DNA from: JBEKZQ01 sp049509675
Lineage (GTDB): Bacteria; Planctomycetota; Planctomycetia; Pirellulales; Thermoguttaceae
Direction of reading: 5' to 3'
Assembly: GCA_049509675.1 (NCBI GenBank)
Contig: JBEKZQ010000040.1
Location: 1-19,892 of the forward strand
Length of the DNA: 19,892 nucleotides
The notes under the pieces are model-generated. The model was not told the origin of the DNA. It worked only from the letters and a program-made list of their open reading frames with translations, and did not search any database. The position numbers and the translations under genes were made by a program. Of the stretch, positions 14,605 through 19,892 are shown in pieces (the stretch's first letter is position 1; every line of letters begins with the position of its first letter).

Positions 14605-15831
14605 ATGAAACAGCGGCCGTCGCATCGTCTCGTTCCCCTGCCGGACCGCGGTCCGCTGCGCGTGATGTTCGTGGCGACCAGCATGCCGGTCGGGGGCGCG
14701 GAGACCCTGTTGACCGAATTGATCCGGCACTTGGATCGCGCCGGCTTTGCACCGGAAGTGTGCTGCCTGAAGCAGTTGGGCCCGCTGGGCGAGGTGCTCA
14801 AGGCGGAGATTCCCGTTTTCGCGGGACTTCTGGATCACAAGTACGACCTGGCCGTGCTCCCGCGGCTGGTGCGATTGCTGCGTTACCGGCGGACCGACGC
14901 CGTGGTGACGGTGGGGGCCGGAGACAAGATGTTTTGGGGCCGGCTGGCCGCACGCCTGGCCGGCGTGCCGGTGGTCTGCTCGGCACTGCACTCGACCGGG
15001 GCGCCTGACCGCGTGACATGGGCCAATCGCCTGCTGGCCCCGCTCACCGACGCCTTCATTGCCGTGGCGCACGCGCACGCCCGGCACCTGGCCGAGCACG
15101 AAGGGTGTCCGGCGGGACGCGTGCGGATAATTCCCAACGGCATCGACGTGGAGCGGTTCCATCCCCGCTGGCCGGTCCCCGCACTGCGGGCGGAACTGGG
15201 GCTACCGGCGGGCGCGCCGGTGGTGGGCATTGTCGCCGCCCTGCGCCCGGAAAAGAATCACGAGTTGTTCTTGCAGGTCGCCGCCTTGGTCCGCACGGAA
15301 CTGCCCGGGACCCGGTTCCTCATCGTCGGCGACGGGCCGCGGCGGGCGGAGTTGGAGGTTTTGGCCGGCCGGCTTGGGCTGGAGGGCGCGGTCCACTTTC
15401 TGGGCACGCGCAGCGATGTTCCCCAGGTATTGTCGCTCATGGACCTCCTGCTTCTGACGTCGCACGCGGAGGCCAACCCGGTGTCGATCCTGGAGGCCAT
15501 GGCCACGGAGAAACCGGTGATCGCCACGCGCGTCGGTTCGGTGGCGGAAGCGGTGCTGGACGGTCGCACCGGCTACCTGGCCGCGCCGGGGGGGGCCGAG
15601 GAGATTGCCCGGCACGCAATCGCCTTGCTCCGCGACCCGGAGCGGGCCGCCGCGATGGGCCGGGCCGGCCGCGAACACGTCATCGCCCAGGGCTCGCTGC
15701 GGGGGATGGTCGAGGGCTACCAGGACTTGCTCGCCGGAATTTACTCGTCCAAGGCGGGGGGCCGGCCCGCCGGCGATCTCCCCGTTCGGCCAGACCAGCC
15801 ACCGCGGCACGAAGCGGCCCCTAAAGCCTAG
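14605..15831 (+). CDS. Glycosyltransferase family 4
   Basis: A 408-aa GT-B fold retaining glycosyltransferase. The N-terminal domain opens with LRVMFVATSMPVGGAETLLTEL (about 18-39), the acceptor-side glycine motif. IIPNGIDVERF (about 174-184) marks the domain linker, and GIVAALRPEKNHELFLQVAA and FLIVGDGPRR form the sugar-nucleotide side. SHAEANPVSILEAMATEKPVIA (about 284-305) contains the E-x7-E motif, with Glu at both ends. It would act in the cytoplasm, adding a sugar to a growing lipid-linked glycan or lipid. ATG 14605 is preceded by GGAAGGA. It is transcribed divergently from the EPS operon across a shared 379-nt control region, suggesting a role in the same pathway. The last ~35 residues are low-complexity and outside the fold. 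Confidence 0.93.
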   Translation: MKQRPSHRLVPLPDRGPLRVMFVATSMPVGGAETLLTELIRHLDRAGFAPEVCCLKQLGPLGEVLKAEIPVFAGLLDHKYDLAVLPRLVRLLRYRRTDAVVTVGAGDKMFWGRLAARLAGVPVVCSALHSTGAPDRVTWANRLLAPLTDAFIAVAHAHARHLAEHEGCPAGRVRIIPNGIDVERFHPRWPVPALRAELGLPAGAPVVGIVAALRPEKNHELFLQVAALVRTELPGTRFLIVGDGPRRAELEVLAGRLGLEGAVHFLGTRSDVPQVLSLMDLLLLTSHAEANPVSILEAMATEKPVIATRVGSVAEAVLDGRTGYLAAPGGAEEIARHAIALLRDPERAAAMGRAGREHVIAQGSLRGMVEGYQDLLAGIYSSKAGGRPAGDLPVRPDQPPRHEAAPKA

Positions 15832-15896
15832 CAGCCCTTGGCTTACGCCACCGCGCAGGGTAGGATGGAATCGGCCGGGGGGTCCCGATGCGCTGG

Positions 15897-15983
15897 GTGC
15901 CACTGGCTCTGCCAGTGTTTCCGCGGGGCAAGAGGGCCGTCGCCCGATCGATCGCAAGAGAACACTGGCAGAGCCAGTGGCAC
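15897..15983. repeat. Paired-hairpin inverted repeat, GTGCCAC family
   Basis: Perfect 23-bp inverted arms (15897-15919 and 15961-15983), each containing a hairpin: CACTGGC-TCT-GCCAGTG on the left and CACTGGC-AGA-GCCAGTG on the right. The 41-nt centre is unlike that of the relative at 1213-1339. It lies between the GT4 and acyltransferase genes, just before the latter's ribosome-binding site. Translating it gives CHWLCQC-type residues, which is why an upstream start for the acyltransferase should not be used. Confidence 0.88.
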
Positions 15984-16008
15984 GCGGTTCGGCGCGGCAA
16001 GGCAGAGC

Positions 16009-16629
16009 ATGGAACCAAGTGTCGTTACCAGGAATTCGCTGGCGTTGTTGGCGCGCATCCTCAGCGGGGCCAGCGCGCGCTGGATCGACTCCCAGCCGGA
16101 CACCTGCCAGCGCGTCTATTTCGCCAATCATACCAGCCATTTGGATGCCATCGTGCTCTGGTCGGCGCTGCCGCAAGAGGTGCGCGGGCTGACGCGGCCG
16201 GTCGCCGCCAAAGACTATTGGACCAAGGGCCGGATTCGCAAGTACATGGCCACCCAGGTGTTCAACGCGCTGTTGATCGATCGCACGGAAATCAAGGTCC
16301 ACCAGAGCCCGGTCGACGTGATGATCCGCGAAATCGGACAGCGCTATTCGCTGATCGTCTTTCCCGAGGGCGGACGGTCCGACGGCCGGGAGATCGGCGA
16401 CTTCAAGAGCGGCCTGTACTACCTTTCCAAGAAACGACCGGACCTGGAATTGATCCCCGTACACATCGACAACATGAACCGGATCCTGCCGCGCGGACAG
16501 TTCCTGCCCGTGCCGCTGTTGAGTTGCATCACCTTCGGGCCGCCCCTGTGGCTGGAGGCCGGCGAGCCGAAGACCGAGTTCTTGCAGCGGGCCCGAAACG
16601 CCGTGCGGCGATTGAAGGAAATCTACTGA
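16009..16629 (+). CDS. PlsC-type 1-acylglycerol-3-phosphate acyltransferase
   Basis: A 206-aa membrane-associated acyltransferase of the PlsC family, which acylates lysophosphatidic acid or a similar lipid. The catalytic NHxxxxD motif is NHTSHLD at residues 40-46 and the substrate-binding motif is FPEGGRS at 118-124; IPVHIDNMNRILPRG follows. I begin at ATG 16009 (MEPSVVTRNSL), preceded by AAGG; the frame is open upstream to 15838, but that part is translated repeat. The protein lacks a strong N-terminal helix, so membrane attachment is probably peripheral. A CdsA-type gene follows on the same strand 131 nt later. The next enzyme after PlsC in phospholipid synthesis is CdsA, so the two genes form a pathway pair. 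Exact acceptor unknown. Confidence 0.9.
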   Translation: MEPSVVTRNSLALLARILSGASARWIDSQPDTCQRVYFANHTSHLDAIVLWSALPQEVRGLTRPVAAKDYWTKGRIRKYMATQVFNALLIDRTEIKVHQSPVDVMIREIGQRYSLIVFPEGGRSDGREIGDFKSGLYYLSKKRPDLELIPVHIDNMNRILPRGQFLPVPLLSCITFGPPLWLEAGEPKTEFLQRARNAVRRLKEIY

Positions 16630-16648
16630 GCGAAATCACGTCAATGCA

Positions 16649-16731
16649 GGACGGATTGATAATCCGTCCCGCAATAGTAGGACGGATTGGTAATCCGTCC
16701 CGCAACACACGGACGGATTAGCAATCCGTCC
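16649..16731. repeat. Three tandem GGACGGATT-N3-AATCCGTCC hairpins
   Basis: Copies at 16649-16669, 16680-16700 and 16711-16731, each with perfect 9-bp arms and a 3-nt loop (GAT, GGT, AGC). The third ends in a CTAC-type flank. Two more copies occur at 18477-18527, in the leader of the PEP-CTERM gene. They lie between plsC-like and cdsA-like genes. Confidence 0.92.
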
Positions 16732-16760
16732 TACGGGCAACCGGCGAAGTCAAGGAAACC

Positions 16761-17750
16761 ATGTCGGGAATCTTCGAACTGCCAACGCTGGCACTGGTGG
16801 GCGGCGTGCTGCTGTTGTTGGGGGCGGCCACGGTCATCGTGCAGACCCTGCGGAACCGCGCCGACAGCGGCCTGAGCACGGCCATCCTGGAGACCTTCCG
16901 CCTCCGCGTGCAGGCCTGGTGGGTGCTGTGTACCTTGATGGCGGCCGCATTCCTGATCCACCAGATCGCCAGCGCGGTGCTCTTCGGTCTGATCGCGTTC
17001 TGGGCCCTGCGCGAGTTCATCACCCTGACGCCCACCCGCCCCGGCGACCACCGCGTGCTATTCTGGGTCTTCTTCGTCATCACGCCCTTGCAATTCTGCC
17101 TGGTGGCGATGCACAACTACCCGTTCTACAGCGTGGTCATTCCGGTGTACGCGTTCTTGTTCATTCCGGCCCGGGTGGCCCTGGAAGGCGATTGCAAGCG
17201 GTTCCTGGAGCGGACGGCCAAGATCCAGGCCGGGCTCTTGATCTGCGTGTACTGCCTGAGCTACGCGCCGGCCTTGCTGACGCTGAACTTGAATCTGCCC
17301 AACGAGGAGTCGGACGCCGGGGCCAACGCCCGTCTGCTGTTCTTCTTCGTGCTCATCGCCCAGCTCAGCGACGCGCTGCAATACGCCTGGTCGCAGATTC
17401 CCAGCAAGCACGTGATCGTGCCCGCCATCAATCCCGTCAAGACCTGGGAAGGGCTCTTGGGCGGCACGGCCAGCGTCACGCTCATCGGCGCCGTGCTGTG
17501 GTGGGCGACGCCTTTCCCCGTCTGGATGGCGGCCGCCATGTCGCTGGTGATCTCGGTGCTCGGTTTCGCCGGCGGCCTGACGATGTCGGCCATCAAGCGC
17601 GACCGGGGCGTGAAAGACTACGGCACCCTGGTCGAAGGGCACGGCGGCGTGTTGGACCGCATCGACTCGATCTGCTTCGCCGCCCCCGTCTTCTTCCACT
17701 TCCTGCTCTATTGGCTGACCCTGCACAAGGTCCCTCAGCCGTGGGAGTGA
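16761..17750 (+). CDS. CdsA-type phosphatidate cytidylyltransferase
   Basis: A 329-aa polytopic membrane enzyme of the CdsA family, which converts phosphatidate and CTP to CDP-diacylglycerol. About eight hydrophobic segments are visible, for example residues 8-28, 53-80, 94-113, 120-140, 240-260 and 262-278. The family signature, SAIKRDRGVKDYGTLVEGHG followed by GVLDRIDS, lies at about 274-302, with the KD, GHGG and DRxDS elements that bind metal and CTP all intact. NPVKTWEG is another conserved CdsA segment. ATG 16761 follows AAGGA. It is longer at the N-terminus than a housekeeping CdsA of about 280 aa and sits beside an acyltransferase, so it could be a paralogue serving a special lipid rather than the main enzyme. 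Confidence 0.92.
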   Translation: MSGIFELPTLALVGGVLLLLGAATVIVQTLRNRADSGLSTAILETFRLRVQAWWVLCTLMAAAFLIHQIASAVLFGLIAFWALREFITLTPTRPGDHRVLFWVFFVITPLQFCLVAMHNYPFYSVVIPVYAFLFIPARVALEGDCKRFLERTAKIQAGLLICVYCLSYAPALLTLNLNLPNEESDAGANARLLFFFVLIAQLSDALQYAWSQIPSKHVIVPAINPVKTWEGLLGGTASVTLIGAVLWWATPFPVWMAAAMSLVISVLGFAGGLTMSAIKRDRGVKDYGTLVEGHGGVLDRIDSICFAAPVFFHFLLYWLTLHKVPQPWE

Positions 17751-17776
17751 GGAAGTTTTCAGTGGTCAGTGTTCAG

Positions 17777-17825
17777 TTTTCAGTTTTCAGTTTTCAGTTT
17801 TCAGTTTTCAGTTTTCAGTTTTCAG
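17777..17825. repeat. TTTTCAG heptamer, seven perfect copies
   Basis: Seven uninterrupted TTTTCAG units, preceded by degenerate ones from about 17757 (TTTTCAGTGGTCAGTGTTCAG), begin just after the cdsA-like stop codon. The array is prone to slippage. It has the same period (7) as the GAGATTT array at 10994, also at a gene end. Confidence 0.95.
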
Positions 17826-17908
17826 GCTCTTCCGGTTATGGGTGCAGAACCCGAGAAATACGGCCTTCAGGCCGACGGCGATGTCGCGTAGCTCGCCGAG
17901 ATGGAGAA

Positions 17909-17957
17909 GTAGCACGGCCATCCTGGGCGTCGGTCACAGGCTGGGAGCCTGTGCTAC
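17909..17957. repeat. Paired-hairpin inverted repeat, GTAGCAC/GTGCTAC
   Basis: Outer ends GTAGCAC (17909) and GTGCTAC (17951-17957). The right arm is a perfect hairpin CACAGGCT-GGG-AGCCTGTG (17935-17953); the left arm (CACGGCCATCCTGGGCGT) is an imperfect hairpin of different sequence. A separate small hairpin CGGCCT-TC-AGGCCG is at 17861-17874. No gene is supported between 17751 and 18554. Confidence 0.75.
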
Positions 17958-18022
17958 GTGTCGCTCGTTGCAACCTTGCAGTTTTCTCTTGGCAAATTTT
18001 TCACAACTTTCGCACAAAGCGC

Positions 18023-18051
18023 TTGACACGCCCGCCGCATTCTGATAAGCT
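18023..18051 (+). promoter_or_regulatory. Sigma-70-like promoter for the PEP-CTERM gene
   Basis: TTGACA at 18023-18028, a 17-nt spacer, and TAAGCT at 18046-18051 within GATAAGCTAG. The -35 is perfect and the -10 is weak (3 of 6). It is in the most AT-rich stretch of the gap. Transcription would begin near 18058, giving an unusually long leader of about 500 nt to the ATG at 18555. Confidence 0.5.
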
Positions 18052-18112
18052 AGAGTGCTGTGCTACCCAATTGTCACAAATAGCCCAAAAAAAGCAGGCA
18101 GCGCGAACGCGA

Positions 18113-18173
18113 GCTCCTGATCCGCCAACGAATTGGGCGTCTGGGGGATCAACCAGGAGCGGGCGTTTTGCCC
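18113..18173 (+). other. Candidate structured leader RNA
   Basis: GCTCCTGATCC (18113-18123) pairs with GGATC plus AGGAGC (18146-18150 and 18155-18160), an 11-bp stem with a 4-nt AACC bulge and a 22-nt loop. A second hairpin, GGGC-GTTTT-GCCC, follows at once (18161-18173). It lies about 60 nt after the predicted start of transcription. No known riboswitch consensus is recognised; the gene's control by it is speculation. Confidence 0.35.
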
Positions 18174-18330
18174 AGGAATGGGTCGTCTTTCGCGACTTTG
18201 TCGGTGCGGAGGTCTGGCGAACCGCGCCGGGGGCTGCCTAAAGTTTCCTCTCTGCTATGTCTTGGCTTGTCTCCCGGCGCAACTGACTTCCGCCACGCCA
18301 AGTCCAGGAGTCGGCCTACCGAGAACAGCG

Positions 18331-18396
18331 GTAGGTTATGCTTCAGCATAACGGAACCGTTTATGCGCCAAGATGTTATGCTAAAGCATAACCTAC
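18331..18396. repeat. Paired-hairpin inverted repeat, GTTATGCT/AGCATAAC
   Basis: Outer GTAG (18331) and CTAC (to 18396). Left arm GTTATGCT-TCA-GCATAAC with overlap, right arm GTTATGCTAAAGCATAAC; the 22-nt arms match at 21 positions, the one difference lying in the hairpin loop. The centre is 22 nt. Confidence 0.9.
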
Positions 18397-18412
18397 TCAC
18401 TAAAGATCGAAA

Positions 18413-18465
18413 GTACTCCTCTCGCTCCGCGAGAGGTCCGACATCTCGCGGAGCGAGATGAGTAC
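18413..18465. repeat. Paired-hairpin inverted repeat, GTACTC/GAGTAC
   Basis: Outer GTACTC (18413) and GAGTAC (to 18465). Left hairpin CTCTCG-CTCCG-CGAGAG, right hairpin ATCTCG-CGGAG-CGAGAT. The end pair changes from C:G to A:T between arms, keeping each hairpin perfect. Confidence 0.88.
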
Positions 18466-18476
18466 GTCAGGCTGTA

Positions 18477-18530
18477 GGACGGATTGCCAATCCGTCCTTG
18501 GAAAACAGACGGATTAGCAATCCGTCCTAC
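18477..18530. repeat. Two GGACGGATT/AATCCGTCC hairpins facing each other
   Basis: GGACGGATT-GCC-AATCCGTCC at 18477-18497 and a copy with one mismatch (AGACGGATT-AGC-AATCCGTCC) at 18507-18527, with outer GTAG and CTAC. It is the same family as 16649-16731. It ends about 10 nt before the ribosome-binding site of the PEP-CTERM gene, and its translation explains a spurious upstream TTG start at 18498. Confidence 0.92.
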
Positions 18531-18554
18531 GGCAGCAAAAAGGGGAGAAAGACC

Positions 18555-19568
18555 ATGAAGTACACGCTGAATACGATGATCCTGGCGGCGGCCGTGGTGG
18601 CCGCCAGCGTGGTGGCCGCGCAGGCCAGCACGATCACCATGGCCATGGTGACCGTGGGCGATCCGGGCAACGCGGCCGATACGACCGGCTACGGTGGAGT
18701 CGGATATACCTATCAGATGGGTAAGTACGACGTGACCGCCGCACAGTACGCCGCGTTTCTTAATGCTGTCGCCACGACGAGCGACCCATACGGCTTATAC
18801 AACTCGGCTATGGCAACCGATACGTCGTATGGTTGCGGCATTTCTCAAACCCTCAGTTCGGACACCTACAGCTACGCGACCACCAGGAACGGCAGTTTCC
18901 CGGTCAACTACGTCTCTTGGGGCGATGCGGCGCGGCTCTGCAATTGGCTGCAAAATGGTCAGCCAAATGAGCCTGAGGGGAACGGCACGACGGAAACCGG
19001 GGCCTACACGCTCAACGGCGACACCACGAATTTGATGACGGAAACCCGCAACGCCGGGGCGACCTATTTCATCCCCACGGAAAACGAGTGGTATAAGTCT
19101 GCGTACTACAAAGGAGGTAGTACCAACGCGGGTTATTGGACCTATCCGACGCAGAGCAATACGGCGCCGATCAATACGCTGCCGGACACGGGCAATCATG
19201 CCAACTTCTACGATTTCGGCGGCACGGGAAATGGCACTTACACCGACCCGGCAAACTACTTGACGGCTGTCGGGGCGTTTTCGGCATCTCCCGGTCCCTA
19301 TGGGACGTTCGACCAAGGTGGCGAGGTTTGGCAGTGGAACGAAGCCGACGTCAACGGTTCGTCGCGGGGTTTGCGTGGCGGGTCGTTCATCGGCCTCTCG
19401 GACTACCTGGGCTCGTCCTCCCGCATCGGCGGCAACCCGCCGGACGAGGACAGCGCCCTGGGTTTCCGTGTTGTAAGTAGCGCAGCGAGCCCTGAGCCCG
19501 GTGGAATCACCATGCTGCTTGCCGGCGCCTTGGCGTTTGGAATCTGGAGACTACGCCGGAACGCCTGA
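18555..19568 (+). CDS. PEP-CTERM protein with a formylglycine-generating-enzyme fold
   Basis: A 337-aa exported protein. The signal peptide is MKYTLNTMILAAAVVAASVVAAQA (cleavage near residue 24). The middle is an FGE/SUMF1 domain (PF03781): YQMGKYDVTAAQYAAFLNAV, FPVNYVSWGDAARLCNWLQ, YFIPTENEWYKSAYYKG, GGEVWQWNEADV, GLRGGSF and ALGFRVV. The C-terminus is a textbook PEP-CTERM signal: SPEPGG, the hydrophobic stretch ITMLLAGALAFGIW, then RLRRNA, which an exosortase would cut at the surface. The Cys pair that makes FGE an oxidase is absent (WQWNEAD where active enzymes have Cys, and no Cys near the end), so it is likely a structural or binding domain. ATG 18555 follows AGGGGAG. No exosortase gene is in the window. 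Confidence 0.95.
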   Translation: MKYTLNTMILAAAVVAASVVAAQASTITMAMVTVGDPGNAADTTGYGGVGYTYQMGKYDVTAAQYAAFLNAVATTSDPYGLYNSAMATDTSYGCGISQTLSSDTYSYATTRNGSFPVNYVSWGDAARLCNWLQNGQPNEPEGNGTTETGAYTLNGDTTNLMTETRNAGATYFIPTENEWYKSAYYKGGSTNAGYWTYPTQSNTAPINTLPDTGNHANFYDFGGTGNGTYTDPANYLTAVGAFSASPGPYGTFDQGGEVWQWNEADVNGSSRGLRGGSFIGLSDYLGSSSRIGGNPPDEDSALGFRVVSSAASPEPGGITMLLAGALAFGIWRLRRNA

Positions 19569-19597
19569 GTCGCTTGCATCCAGCCCGATTCATCGGG

Positions 19598-19790
19598 CTT
19601 CCCGCCGTAGGCGGTTCTAGGCCCGTGCTTTTAGCACGGGTAGACCGGCGTGATCGCGCGTTGCTCCGTCCGCTGGCCCCGTCCGCCCGCCGCCATCGGC
19701 GGCGGGCGGACGGGGCGAGCGACGCGCGGGAGCGAGCGTCTTTGCCAACCCGACGTGAACGTCGGGCCTACTACCGCCTACGGCGGGAAG
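19598..19790. repeat. 193-nt imperfect palindrome downstream of the PEP-CTERM gene
   Basis: The outer arms (19598-19625 and 19763-19790) match at 26 of 28 positions, starting CTTCCCGCCGTAGGCGG. Inside are facing hairpins CCCGTGC-TTTTA-GCACGGG and CCCGACG-TGAA-CGTCGGG of different sequence, then partly paired segments, then a perfect central hairpin. The remaining bases to the window end (19791-19892) show one small palindrome, GGGTCGT-GA-ACGACCC at 19790-19805, and nothing else I can identify. Confidence 0.88.
19676..19716. repeat. Perfect 19-bp GC-rich hairpin at the palindrome centre
   Basis: The left arm GCCCCGTCCGCCCGCCGCC (19676-19694), loop ATC, and the exact complement at 19698-19716. 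There is no U tract after it, so it is not a standard intrinsic terminator, but it is extremely stable and may end or protect transcripts. Confidence 0.9.
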
Positions 19791-19892
19791 GGTCGTGAAC
19801 GACCCTGGAACCACGGTATCCGCGTATTTCGCAGCTAACCCTGGGTTTAGGCCGCAAGGTCCTCGCTCGGCCAGATTTTCCTCGCGTGGAGC

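Noticed and set aside
15977..15995. TGGCACG match as a sigma-54 -24 element before the plsC-like gene
   Set aside because: It is the end of a repeat, and the position 10 nt on is GG rather than GC, so no -12 element exists. The same applies to the repeat end at 1333.
15838..16008. Upstream extension of the PlsC-type gene
   Set aside because: The extension is translated paired-hairpin repeat, and the fold and ribosome-binding sequence both point to ATG 16009.
18060..18260. Known riboswitch in the PEP-CTERM leader
   Set aside because: I could not match the stems or loops to any riboswitch consensus I know; it is kept only as an unclassified structure.
16649..18527. CRISPR array formed by the GGACGGATT repeats
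   Set aside because: The units are hairpins separated by about 10 nt, not direct repeats with uniform 30-40 nt spacers, and no cas genes are present.
18498..18554. TTG start for the PEP-CTERM gene
   Set aside because: The added residues are translated GGACGGATT repeat and would bury the signal peptide; ATG 18555 has AGGGGAG before it.

Overview
The window reads as a chromosomal segment of a high-GC planctomycete, most likely Pirellulales-like. The reasons are a PEP-CTERM protein carrying a formylglycine-generating-enzyme fold, a very large secreted family-10-type glycosylhydrolase, a sulfatase-fold protein inside an exopolysaccharide (EPS) operon, and many short paired-hairpin repeats in the gaps. 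No tRNA, rRNA, CRISPR array or complete transposase gene was seen. The placement is inference from gene content, not from a marker tree.

Layout. (1) 1-2109, plus strand: metK, whose ATG straddles the left edge, then a repeat and a four-helix membrane protein of unknown function with a repeat inside its reading frame. (2) 2128-5095, minus strand: a tail-specific protease (S41/Prc), followed 12 nt later by a DUF433/DUF5615 antitoxin-toxin pair. Directly behind the pair lies a beheaded AbrB-type antitoxin remnant that has no start codon. (3) 5211-9557: a 1330-residue secreted glycosylhydrolase-like protein, flanked by two copies of a 76-nt repeat; the copy at its 3' end sits between 17-bp direct repeats that duplicate the end of the gene. 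(4) 9620-14225, minus strand: an EPS operon in the order Wzz/GumC-like chain-length protein, polyprenyl-phosphate sugar-1-phosphate transferase, WecG/TagA-type glycosyltransferase, active-site-less sulfatase homologue. A near-consensus sigma-54 promoter with a cluster of GTTGC/GCAAC half-sites behind it precedes the first gene. (5) 14605-17750, plus strand: a divergent GT4 glycosyltransferase, a PlsC-type acyltransferase and a CdsA-type cytidylyltransferase, separated by hairpin repeats. (6) 17751-19892: a long repeat-rich leader with a sigma-70-like promoter and candidate RNA structure, a PEP-CTERM FGE-fold protein, and a 193-nt imperfect palindrome.

How it fits together. The EPS genes would start a lipid-linked glycan (sugar transferase), extend it (WecG, GT4) and control its length (Wzz-like). 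PlsC and CdsA are phospholipid-precursor enzymes. In other bacteria PEP-CTERM proteins are sorted by exosortases whose genes lie with EPS genes and are often under sigma-54 control by PrsR/PrsK-type regulators; no exosortase or regulator is inside this window.

The most interesting items are the sigma-54 promoter with its half-site cluster, the repeat class whose arms change by compensatory substitutions, the composite decayed toxin-antitoxin island, the inactive sulfatase in the EPS operon, and a 7-nt tandem repeat whose copy number sets whether wecG terminates, overlaps or fuses with the sulfatase.
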